A DNA stretch of 64,000 nucleotides, taken from assembly GCA_965224515.1 (NCBI GenBank), contig OZ245051.1, positions 744,001 to 808,000 on the forward strand. Reading direction: 5' to 3'. The position numbers and the translations under genes are program-made. This DNA is from Sedimenticola_A sp040506425 (GTDB taxonomy: Bacteria; Pseudomonadota; Gammaproteobacteria; Chromatiales; Chromatiaceae). Positions within the stretch are counted from its first letter, which is position 1. Every line of letters begins with the position of its first letter. This document shows positions 9,048-16,938 of the stretch, one piece after another. Under the pieces are notes generated by a model. It was not told the origin of the DNA, did not search any database, and saw only the letters and a program-made list of their open reading frames with translations.

Positions 9048-11231
9048 TTGTCCCCTGACAACTCAAGGAGAGAGGTTAAGGAGGGTTTACATCTCTGTTT
9101 GGTAAGTATTCACGGCTTGATCAGGGGAGATGACCTGGAATTGGGCCGTGATGCCGATACCGGTGGCCAGACCAAGTACGTAGTGGAGCTGACCCGAGCC
9201 CTGGCAGAACAACCCGGAGTATCCAGGGTCGATCTGATAACACGCCTGGTGGATGACGATGACGTCAGCGCTGACTACGCCGCCCACGTGGAAGAGCTTG
9301 GCAACAATGCACGCATTGTCCGTATCGAGGCTGGTCCGTCAGGCTATATCCCTAAGGAAGCACTCTGGGATCACCTGGACACTTTCGTAGACAACACAAT
9401 CATCTACCTCCAGGATCAGGCACACCAACCGGACCTGCTGCACAGCCACTATGCCGACGCAGGGTACGTGGGCAGCCGTATCTCCCATGTACTGGGCATT
9501 CCACTGATCCATACCGGCCACTCCCTGGGCCGGGTCAAACGCCGCCGCCTGCTCGCCTCGGGAATCAAGGCAGCCGAGATAGAAGAGCGCTACAGCATGT
9601 CCCGGCGTATCGAGGCCGAAGAGCTCACACTGGCCTCGGCCGAGCGGGTGATCACCAGCACCAACCAGGAGATCGAAGAGCAGTACGGACTCTACGACTT
9701 CTACCAGCCTGACCAGATGCAGGTCATTCCTCCGGGGACCGACCTGGCCCGCTTTCATCCACCCGAAGGCAAGGAGTGGCAGACTGACATTGCCGAAGAG
9801 ATCGGCCGGTTTCTGCGGGAGCCTGAAAAACCGATCATCCTGGCCCTTTCGCGACCGGACACCCGGAAAAACATCTCCGCCCTGGTCTCCGCATACGGCA
9901 AAGACCCTTCACTGCAGGAGGCAGCCAACCTGGTGATAGTCGCGGGCAACAGGGATGATATCCATGATCTCGACTCCGGCGCCCAGGAAGTCCTTGCAGA
10001 CCTGCTGATGCGCATCGACCGCTATGACCTGTATGGCCGGGTTGCCTATCCCAAGCACCATGCGGCCGATGATGTCCCCCTGATCTACCGTCTCGCCGCG
10101 GTCTCCGGCGGCGTCTTCGTCAACCCCGCACTCACTGAACCCTTCGGCCTGACATTGATTGAAGCCGCTGCCAGCGGCCTGCCCATCGTCGCCACCGAAG
10201 ATGGCGGTCCAAGGGATATCATCCAGAACTGCAACAACGGCGTATTGATCAATCCACTGGATAACGAGGATATTTCTGAAAAGATCAGGGAGGTCCTGCT
10301 GGACTGGGAGAACTGGCAACTGAGATCAACCCGGGGGCTGAGCGGTGTAAGGGAGCACTACTCCTGGAACGCTCATGCGCAACGCTACCTGGAGATGGTC
10401 CGTCCCATTGCGGAGAGGACTTCAAAACCCCTTGTACGACAACCCACCACCCGCCGCCCCCTGCTCTATCACGACCGGGCGATTTTCACCGACCTTGATA
10501 AGAACCTGCTCGGCGACCTGGACTCCCTGCCGGAACTGATTCGCATCATCCGTGAAAACCGCAAATGCGCCTCCTTCGGTATCGCTACCGGACGCCGCCT
10601 TGATTCAGCACTGAAGATTATGAAAAAGCACGGCATCCCCGAACCCGACGTGCTGATCACCAGCGGCGGCAGTGAAATCTACTACGCCCCCAAACTGACC
10701 CGCGATACGGCCTGGACCCGCCACATCGAGAAGCAGTGGACACCTCGTGTTGTCAGCCGCATCCTGAATGAACTTCCGGGCCTTATTCGCCAGCCCAAAG
10801 AGGAGCAGAGCCGCTTCAAGATCAGCTACTACATCGATCCCGAGAAAGCCCCGTGCATGGATGAAATCAACCAACTTCTCCACCAGGAGGAGCAATCGGT
10901 CAACGCCATACTCTCCTTTGGCCAGTTCCTGGATGTGCTGCCGATTCGCGCATCAAAAGGTCTGGCCCTGCGCTATATGGCCACCACCTGGGGCATCCCC
11001 CTTGACCACATCCTGGCGGCCGGCGGCTCGGGTGCGGATGAAGACATGATGCGCGGCAATACCCTGGGTGTGGTGGTGGGCAACCGCCACCATGAAGAGC
11101 TCTCTCAGTTGGAAGAGGTTGAGCGGATCTACTTTGCAAAGGCAGAAGGTGCCGGCGGAATTCTCGAGGCGTTGCAGTACTACGACTTCTTCCGCAGCTG
11201 CCACGTGCCGGCCGAGGCCAGCCAGCAATGA
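9048..11231 (+). CDS. sps: Sucrose-phosphate synthase
   Basis: Makes sucrose-6-phosphate from a nucleoside-diphosphate glucose and fructose-6-phosphate in the cytosol. The 727 residues divide into a GT4 glycosyltransferase (about 15-440) and a HAD-like domain (about 475-700). Seen motifs are GRDADTGGQTKYVVEL near the N-terminus, the HSHYADAGYVG segment and the nucleotide-sugar motif EPFGLTLIEAAASGLPIVAT. The HAD domain begins FTDLDKNLLGD and keeps both nucleophile-loop aspartates, so residual phosphatase activity cannot be excluded. The start is TTG at 9048, preceded by GGAGG six bases upstream. The stop overlaps the next gene (ATGA). The gene set and order sps-spp-fruK-ams match the sucrose cluster known from halotolerant methanotrophs. 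Confidence 0.92.
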   Translation: MSPDNSRREVKEGLHLCLVSIHGLIRGDDLELGRDADTGGQTKYVVELTRALAEQPGVSRVDLITRLVDDDDVSADYAAHVEELGNNARIVRIEAGPSGYIPKEALWDHLDTFVDNTIIYLQDQAHQPDLLHSHYADAGYVGSRISHVLGIPLIHTGHSLGRVKRRRLLASGIKAAEIEERYSMSRRIEAEELTLASAERVITSTNQEIEEQYGLYDFYQPDQMQVIPPGTDLARFHPPEGKEWQTDIAEEIGRFLREPEKPIILALSRPDTRKNISALVSAYGKDPSLQEAANLVIVAGNRDDIHDLDSGAQEVLADLLMRIDRYDLYGRVAYPKHHAADDVPLIYRLAAVSGGVFVNPALTEPFGLTLIEAAASGLPIVATEDGGPRDIIQNCNNGVLINPLDNEDISEKIREVLLDWENWQLRSTRGLSGVREHYSWNAHAQRYLEMVRPIAERTSKPLVRQPTTRRPLLYHDRAIFTDLDKNLLGDLDSLPELIRIIRENRKCASFGIATGRRLDSALKIMKKHGIPEPDVLITSGGSEIYYAPKLTRDTAWTRHIEKQWTPRVVSRILNELPGLIRQPKEEQSRFKISYYIDPEKAPCMDEINQLLHQEEQSVNAILSFGQFLDVLPIRASKGLALRYMATTWGIPLDHILAAGGSGADEDMMRGNTLGVVVGNRHHEELSQLEEVERIYFAKAEGAGGILEALQYYDFFRSCHVPAEASQQ

Positions 11232-12085
11232 GTTCACCCAGGCTACTGCTCTGCACTGACCTTGACCGGACGCTACTGCCAAATGGTTCGCAACCGGAAT
11301 CCCCCCAGGCGCGCCACCGTTTTGCAGCCCTCGCCGCCCACCCCGGCATCTCTCTTGTGTTTGTCAGCGGACGGGACAAAATGCTGATCAAGCAGGCCAT
11401 CACCAACTACCAGCTACCCATGCCCGACTTCGTCATCAGCGACGTAGGCACCAACATCTACGACATGAGGGGGGGGAAGTGGCAAGTGTGGCAGCAGTGG
11501 CAGGATGAGATTGCCCCCGACTGGAAAGGCTACAGCCAGCTGCAGATCAGCGACCTGCTCAGTGATATAAATGAGCTTCGGATGCAGGAGTTCAGCAAAC
11601 AGAATCGGTTCAAACTCAGTTATTACGTACCGCTTTACGTGGATAAAAGCGAACTCAACCAACAGCTTGAAAAACGCCTGCTGGACCACGAAATAAACGC
11701 CAGCCTTGTCTGGAGCGTTGATGAACCCGCAGGCATCGGCCTGCTCGATATACTTCCCATGCGAGCCACCAAGCTTCATGCGGTTGAGTTTCTCCAAGCC
11801 TATCTCGGCACACCCCGTTCAGCCAGCCTGTTTGCAGGAGACAGCGGCAACGACCTGCCTGTTCTTGCCAGCACCATACCATCGGTATTGGTGGCAAACG
11901 CAATGCACTCGGTGGCAAAAGATGCCTTGGCAGCAGCCAGGGAGGCGAACAACCAGGATTACCTCTACCTGGCCAAAGGCGGTTTTCTCGGCATGAATGG
12001 CAACTACAGTGCCGGCATCCTGGAGGGGGTCGCACATTACCACCCTGAACTGGTGGAGTTATTTTCAGTATGCGCGGAGCAGTGA
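11228..12085 (+). CDS. spp: HAD-family sucrose-phosphate phosphatase
   Basis: 285 residues of the HAD IIB type. The nucleophile motif LCTDLDRTLLPNG is at about residues 8-20, the second motif is VSGRD, and the C-terminal FAGDSGNDLPVL is the metal-binding motif IV. It should dephosphorylate sucrose-6-phosphate made by the upstream enzyme and so pull the pathway forward. It overlaps sps by four bases and is followed by fructokinase after one base, so expression is tightly coupled. A related substrate such as mannosylfructose-phosphate is the main alternative, but the operon favours sucrose. Confidence 0.88.
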   Translation: MSSPRLLLCTDLDRTLLPNGSQPESPQARHRFAALAAHPGISLVFVSGRDKMLIKQAITNYQLPMPDFVISDVGTNIYDMRGGKWQVWQQWQDEIAPDWKGYSQLQISDLLSDINELRMQEFSKQNRFKLSYYVPLYVDKSELNQQLEKRLLDHEINASLVWSVDEPAGIGLLDILPMRATKLHAVEFLQAYLGTPRSASLFAGDSGNDLPVLASTIPSVLVANAMHSVAKDALAAAREANNQDYLYLAKGGFLGMNGNYSAGILEGVAHYHPELVELFSVCAEQ

Positions 12086-12086
12086 A

Positions 12087-12974
12087 ATGACAGACAGGAC
12101 ACCGGTACTCTTCGGCGAAGTGCTGTTCGACTGCTTCGAGGACGGCAGCCGGGTACTGGGTGGCGCTCCGTTCAATGTCGCGTGGCATCTCCAGGCATTC
12201 GGCTGCAGCCCTGTTTTCATAAGCCGTGTCGGCAACGACCCAATGGGGCAGCAGATCCGGAACACCATGGAACGATGGGGGATGAGCACCGCCGCACTTC
12301 AACATGATTCAACCCACCCCACAGGTGAAGTCAGCATCACCCTGGACAATGGCCAACCCAATTTCGAGATAGTTGAGAATCGCGCCTACGACCACATCCA
12401 GCCCGACATGATGCCACCGATGAACCCATCTCTTGTCTACCATGGCAGTCTTGGGCTCAGGCTGCCCGGCTCGGCATCCGCCCTTGACCGACTGCTTGAA
12501 CAGCACCCTGCCCCCGTGTTCATGGATGTAAACCTCAGGCCACCCTGGTGGGAGCGGGATCAACTCACCAGGCTGCTCGACCGGGCACGATGGGTAAAAA
12601 TAAATGATGACGAGCTTATAGCCCTTGTAGACGACCCAGGCGATCTGCAGAGCAAGGCGAACAGACTGATGCAACAGCATGACCTGGACTGGGTTATCGT
12701 GACCCTTGGTGCCCAGGGCGCCTTCGCCCTCGACAACGACGGGGAGATAAACGAGACGGCACCCTCCGGGCATATAGAGGTAGTTGATACTGTAGGCGCG
12801 GGAGATGCCTTTGCCTCGGTCTGTATACTGGGCCTGTTGCATGAATGGCCTATACCCCTGATCATGAAACGGGCACAACAATTCGCCTCTGTACTTGTGG
12901 CACAGCGTGGCGCTACCATCAGTGATACAGCAATCTATCAATCGCTGATCGCAGACTGGAGACTGGAACCGTAG
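12087..12974 (+). CDS. PfkB-family fructokinase
   Basis: 295 residues from ATG 12087; an open frame extends further upstream but runs through spp. The N-terminal half shows FGEVLFDCF and LGGAPFNVAWHL, as in ribokinase/fructokinase enzymes. The C-terminal PfkB signature DTVGAGDAFAS contains the catalytic Asp. It phosphorylates fructose, which here would be released by amylosucrase, returning fructose-6-phosphate to metabolism or to sucrose synthesis. The same gene sits between spp and ams in methanotroph sucrose clusters, where it is called fruK. Confidence 0.88.
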   Translation: MTDRTPVLFGEVLFDCFEDGSRVLGGAPFNVAWHLQAFGCSPVFISRVGNDPMGQQIRNTMERWGMSTAALQHDSTHPTGEVSITLDNGQPNFEIVENRAYDHIQPDMMPPMNPSLVYHGSLGLRLPGSASALDRLLEQHPAPVFMDVNLRPPWWERDQLTRLLDRARWVKINDDELIALVDDPGDLQSKANRLMQQHDLDWVIVTLGAQGAFALDNDGEINETAPSGHIEVVDTVGAGDAFASVCILGLLHEWPIPLIMKRAQQFASVLVAQRGATISDTAIYQSLIADWRLEP

Positions 12975-12980
12975 GCAACA

Positions 12981-14954
12981 ATGTACGAACAGATATCACA
13001 CTCCCTGCTCAACGAGATCCTCGACGAACTCAAACCTGAGATTCGCAGACAGGATCTGCGCCACTTCTACACCCGCCTCGGCGCAAACTTCTACGCCATC
13101 CACTCACTCTTCCACCACCTTTACGGTCAGCGCGAAGACTTCAAACGGAGAATGATCTCACTGGTGGAAGTGATGGCAAACCGCTATATCGAGCGATCCG
13201 GTGAACTGGAACAGCTCGACATGGCCAGGGAGCAGGACCACAACTGGTTCCTCAGCCAGGAGTGGGTCGGCATGGCGCTCTACGCCGACGGCTTTGCGGG
13301 CAATCTGAAAGGCATGCAGGATCACATCCCCTACCTGCAGGACCTGGGGGTCAACATAGTCCACGTCATGCCCATGCTTGTCTGCCCGGAAGGGGCCAGC
13401 GACGGCGGCTACGCGGTGAGTAATTTCCGCGACATCGACCCCAGGGTCGGAACGCTGGATGAACTGCAGAGTCTGGCCGATACCATGCGCAAGCGGGGCA
13501 TGCTGCTGGTCCTGGACGTGGTGGTCAACCACACCTCCGACGAACACGAGTGGGCACAAAAGGCGCGCAAGGGAAAACAGAAATACCAGGACTACTTCTA
13601 CACCTTTCCGGACCGGGACATACCGGACATGTTCGAAGAGACCATGCCGGAGATCTTCCCAGAAACCTCACCCGGCAACTTCACCTGGGACGAGGAGATG
13701 CAGAGATGGGTGATGACCGTCTTCAACAGCTACCAGTGGGATCTCAACTACAGCAACCCCCGGGTCTTCATCGAGATGGTGGATGTCATCCTCTTCTGGG
13801 CCAACCGGGGCGCCGACATCGTACGCCTGGACGCCGTTGCATTTCTCTGGAAAAAGATCGGCACCATCTGCCAGAACGAGCGTGAAGCCCACCTGATCCT
13901 GCAACTGATGAAAGACTGCTGCCAGGTCACTGTCCCCGGCGTACTGTTCATCGCCGAGGCGATCGTATCCCCCTCGGAGATCACCAAGTACTTTGGCGAG
14001 GACGCCATCATCGCCAAGGAGTGCGAAATCGCCTACAACGCCACCTTCATGGCCCTGATGTGGGATGCGGTGGCAACCAAGAACGCGCAACTGTTGAACC
14101 TGGGTATCCAGAGCCTGCCAAACAAGCTCGACCGCGCCACCTGGCTCAATTACATCCGCTGCCACGACGATATCGGCCTGGGCTTCGACGACGCGGATAT
14201 TGTGCGCGCCGGTTATGAACCCCTCGCACACCGTCTCTTCCTGGTGGACTACTTCACCGGCAACTACGAAGACTCCGAGGCCCGGGGCCAGCCCTTTGGC
14301 CGCAACCCCAAAACCGGCGATGCCCGCATCTCAGGGTCGCTGGCCTCCCTGGTCGGCCTGGAGGCGGCCATGGAACGCCAGGATGAAGTCGCCATAGAGC
14401 AGGCGGTCAAGCGAATACTGATGCTCCACGGCATGATCCTCTCCTTCGGCGGTCTGCCCCTGCTCTACTACGGAGACGAGATCGGCACCCTCAACGACTG
14501 CAGCTTCATGCAGGACGAGAGCAAGGCCGGCGACAACCGCTGGATGCACCGCCCGCAAATCGACTGGAAAAAGGCAGAACGGCGCCACCAACACGGCACG
14601 GTGGAGGAGCGTATCTTCAACGGACTTAAAAAACTCATAAGCCTGCGCAAGTCCATCCCCGCCTTTGCCGACTTCAACAACCGGGAACTGATCACCGCGG
14701 ACAACGAACACCTGTTCGTCTTTCTGCGCAGTCATCCTGAGAGACACAACGAGACCGTGCTGGTGGTTGCAAACTTTGACGACGCGCCCCAGTACCTCGA
14801 CCTCTCCAACCTCGGCCACAAGGGGGTGTTTAAATACGGTCAGCCCCAGGACCTGGCCAGCGGCGAATCGCCGGCACTGTTCAAGGATCAGCTGGTAGTA
14901 CCCCCGTTTCGCTTCTACTGGCTCACCGACCAGAGACCTGCAGGACTGGCTTGA
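12981..14954 (+). CDS. ams: Amylosucrase (GH13)
   Basis: 657 residues with the amylosucrase layout: an N-terminal helical domain (residues 1-90) before the (beta/alpha)8 barrel. Catalytic motifs seen are DVVVNHTSDEH, the nucleophile in ADIVRLDAVAFLW, the acid/base in VLFIAEAIVSP and the transition-state Asp in IRCHDDIGLGF. The enzyme transfers glucose from sucrose to an alpha-1,4-glucan and releases fructose, so it links the osmolyte sucrose to glycogen-type storage. It follows fructokinase by six bases and closes the operon. A sucrose hydrolase of the same subfamily is an alternative. Confidence 0.9.
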   Translation: MYEQISHSLLNEILDELKPEIRRQDLRHFYTRLGANFYAIHSLFHHLYGQREDFKRRMISLVEVMANRYIERSGELEQLDMAREQDHNWFLSQEWVGMALYADGFAGNLKGMQDHIPYLQDLGVNIVHVMPMLVCPEGASDGGYAVSNFRDIDPRVGTLDELQSLADTMRKRGMLLVLDVVVNHTSDEHEWAQKARKGKQKYQDYFYTFPDRDIPDMFEETMPEIFPETSPGNFTWDEEMQRWVMTVFNSYQWDLNYSNPRVFIEMVDVILFWANRGADIVRLDAVAFLWKKIGTICQNEREAHLILQLMKDCCQVTVPGVLFIAEAIVSPSEITKYFGEDAIIAKECEIAYNATFMALMWDAVATKNAQLLNLGIQSLPNKLDRATWLNYIRCHDDIGLGFDDADIVRAGYEPLAHRLFLVDYFTGNYEDSEARGQPFGRNPKTGDARISGSLASLVGLEAAMERQDEVAIEQAVKRILMLHGMILSFGGLPLLYYGDEIGTLNDCSFMQDESKAGDNRWMHRPQIDWKKAERRHQHGTVEERIFNGLKKLISLRKSIPAFADFNNRELITADNEHLFVFLRSHPERHNETVLVVANFDDAPQYLDLSNLGHKGVFKYGQPQDLASGESPALFKDQLVVPPFRFYWLTDQRPAGLA

Positions 14955-15024
14955 AATCCGGTCAACGCCATACCCATCGACCGCATTGACTCGAGATCAC
15001 CCTTGGCAGTAGAAATGGCGCAGA

Positions 15025-16320
15025 CTACTCCATCATGTCGTTGATGACATTCTTGAACCAGCTGTGGGCGTAGCTCACCTCGCGCTTGCGTTGGGCGTCA
15101 GATGCATCCATCGGAGAGAGACCACCCGAGCCCTTGATCGGCATGATCATATTCTTAGCACGGTCCAGTGAATAGACTGCTGCCACCGAGATTCCGTGTT
15201 CGTGGCTCAGAATACTGTAGCAGGTGTTGACGAAGGTGGGATCGCCCACAGGCAGGTCATTGAATTTCGACACTATGGCGGCAGCAGCCACCTTGGCCTG
15301 GGAGTTGGCGGCATAAGCCGACTTGGGCATCTTGGCTGCACTGGAGGCGTCGCCAAGTACATAGACATCCTTGTGCCGGGTTGACTCAAAGGTGAGCTTG
15401 TCGACCGGGCACCAGTCACCATCCACCAGGTCCGATGCGAAAGCGACCTTGCCCGCCTTCTGGGGCGGGATAATATTGATGACGTCGGCCTCGAAATCCT
15501 CGACCTCCGCCTCAAGGGTGCGGGTTGATGGATCGAGCGCTGTTACCGCGCCGCCACTTGCCGCACCCACCCACTCGATCATGCTGTTATCAGTGCCAAA
15601 ACCGTAGTGCTTGCTCCAGCCCTGCCTGAACAGGCCTTGCTTCGAGAAGGCGTCTTTTGGATCGAGAATGATGATCTTCGCCCTTGGCTTGTGCTGCTTG
15701 CAGTACATGGCGATCTGGGCCGCCCGCTCGTAGGGGCCGGGGGGACATTTAAAGGGATTGGGCGGTGCGACGATAATCACCTTCCCTCCCTCGGGCATGG
15801 CCCGTATCTGGTTTTTCAGTGTCACTGTCTGGGGACCCGCGAACCAGGCATGAGGTATAGTCTCGGCCACCTCCGCGTCGTAACCATCAATCGCATCCCA
15901 CTTGAAATCGACACCGGGAGAGACAACACAGGCATCATAGACAAAGGTGTCACCGCCCTGTGTGGCGACCGATTTTGCTGCAGGATCGATGGCGGTTACC
16001 GAGTCGATAACAACCCTGACACCGTGGCGCTTCAGACCCTCGTAGTCGAAGGTGATCGACTCCAAGGTACGGTCACCGCTCAACACCTCGTTACTCATGA
16101 AGCAGGAGGTATAGGTCTTTTTTGTCTCGATCAGCGTGACATCGATAGTCGGATCGAGCTTGCGAATGTACTTGGCGGCAGTACAGCCACCGACACCACC
16201 ACCCACTACCACCACCTTGCGTGTAGCTGCCAGCAGCAGTCCGGGAAAGCCCAGGGTACCGCCGGCCAGGGTCATACCTGCGGACCAGCGGATGAAGTCT
16301 CTGCGTTTCATATTGTTCAT
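15025..16320 (-). CDS. fccB: Flavocytochrome c sulfide dehydrogenase, FAD subunit
   Basis: 431 residues. The Tat signal MKRRDFIRWSAG precedes the FAD-binding KVVVVGGGVGGCTAAKYI (about residues 35-52). Redox-active cysteines lie in TSCFMSNEVLSGD and in the VNTCYSILSHEHG segment. The C-terminal dimerisation/FCSD domain is present. The enzyme oxidises sulfide to zero-valent sulfur in the periplasm and passes electrons to the haem subunit encoded 20 bases upstream. The start could be either of two methionines; the second (MKRRDF, 16311) best fits a Tat signal. It converges with the sucrose operon. Confidence 0.93.
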   Translation of the reverse strand: MNNMKRRDFIRWSAGMTLAGGTLGFPGLLLAATRKVVVVGGGVGGCTAAKYIRKLDPTIDVTLIETKKTYTSCFMSNEVLSGDRTLESITFDYEGLKRHGVRVVIDSVTAIDPAAKSVATQGGDTFVYDACVVSPGVDFKWDAIDGYDAEVAETIPHAWFAGPQTVTLKNQIRAMPEGGKVIIVAPPNPFKCPPGPYERAAQIAMYCKQHKPRAKIIILDPKDAFSKQGLFRQGWSKHYGFGTDNSMIEWVGAASGGAVTALDPSTRTLEAEVEDFEADVINIIPPQKAGKVAFASDLVDGDWCPVDKLTFESTRHKDVYVLGDASSAAKMPKSAYAANSQAKVAAAAIVSKFNDLPVGDPTFVNTCYSILSHEHGISVAAVYSLDRAKNMIMPIKGSGGLSPMDASDAQRKREVSYAHSWFKNVINDMME

Positions 16321-16340
16321 TATTCTTCTCCGTCCGCGAG

Positions 16341-16922
16341 TTACTGCTGACTGCCGTAGTAGTGGAGCAGCGCCGGTACTGCGTCGGCGCCTTCATCTTT
16401 GATTACGGCATCGACCTTTCGCTTCATCTTGCGCGGATAGGGGCGTAGACCGTCGATGTAATCGGCCATGCTGTATTTAAGATAGGGCATCCACTGTCCT
16501 GCCAGCGTACCGGAGTCTCCCGCGGCGCCACCGTTCTCGTGACACTTTTCACAATAACGCTTGTGCAGTTTTTCACCACGAGCTGCCAGTTGCGGATCGT
16601 GTTTCTGCGGTGCGGGACGCAGCTTCTGCTTGGCAAAGAACCAGGCCATGCCCTTGAGCTGTTCATCGCTGTAGGCTTTGGCGATGCGGTTCATGATGGT
16701 CGAGTTACGCTTATCCTGCTGATAGCCCTTCATCACGTCGATGAAAACGTCGGGGTCCATACCGGCGATCGAGGGGCTGGAGGGACCGACACTTGAACCG
16801 TCGGTGCCGTGGCAACCGGCACAGGTGAAGGCGAGGGCCTGGCCGGACGGATTTCCCGCTAGTGCAAAAGCGGGCAAGAGCATCAGCAGGGCCAGGATTG
16901 CAATGTTGTTGTTATATCTCAT
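16341..16922 (-). CDS. fccA: Flavocytochrome c sulfide dehydrogenase, dihaem cytochrome subunit
   Basis: 193 residues with a Sec signal peptide (ILALLMLLPAFALA) and two c-type haem sites, CAGCH at about 34-38 and CEKCH at about 129-133, each followed by a distal Met-type region, as in cytochrome c4/FccA proteins. It accepts electrons from the FAD of FccB in the periplasm. It lies between the nonahaem/b-type cytochrome gene (16 bases upstream) and fccB, so the three are almost certainly one transcript. Confidence 0.88.
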   Translation of the reverse strand: MRYNNNIAILALLMLLPAFALAGNPSGQALAFTCAGCHGTDGSSVGPSSPSIAGMDPDVFIDVMKGYQQDKRNSTIMNRIAKAYSDEQLKGMAWFFAKQKLRPAPQKHDPQLAARGEKLHKRYCEKCHENGGAAGDSGTLAGQWMPYLKYSMADYIDGLRPYPRKMKRKVDAVIKDEGADAVPALLHYYGSQQ

Positions 16923-16938
16923 TGACTTATATCTCCGT

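Noticed and set aside
13668..14231. 187-codon open frame antisense to amylosucrase
   Set aside because: Opposite strongly conserved catalytic motifs of amylosucrase; no independent support.
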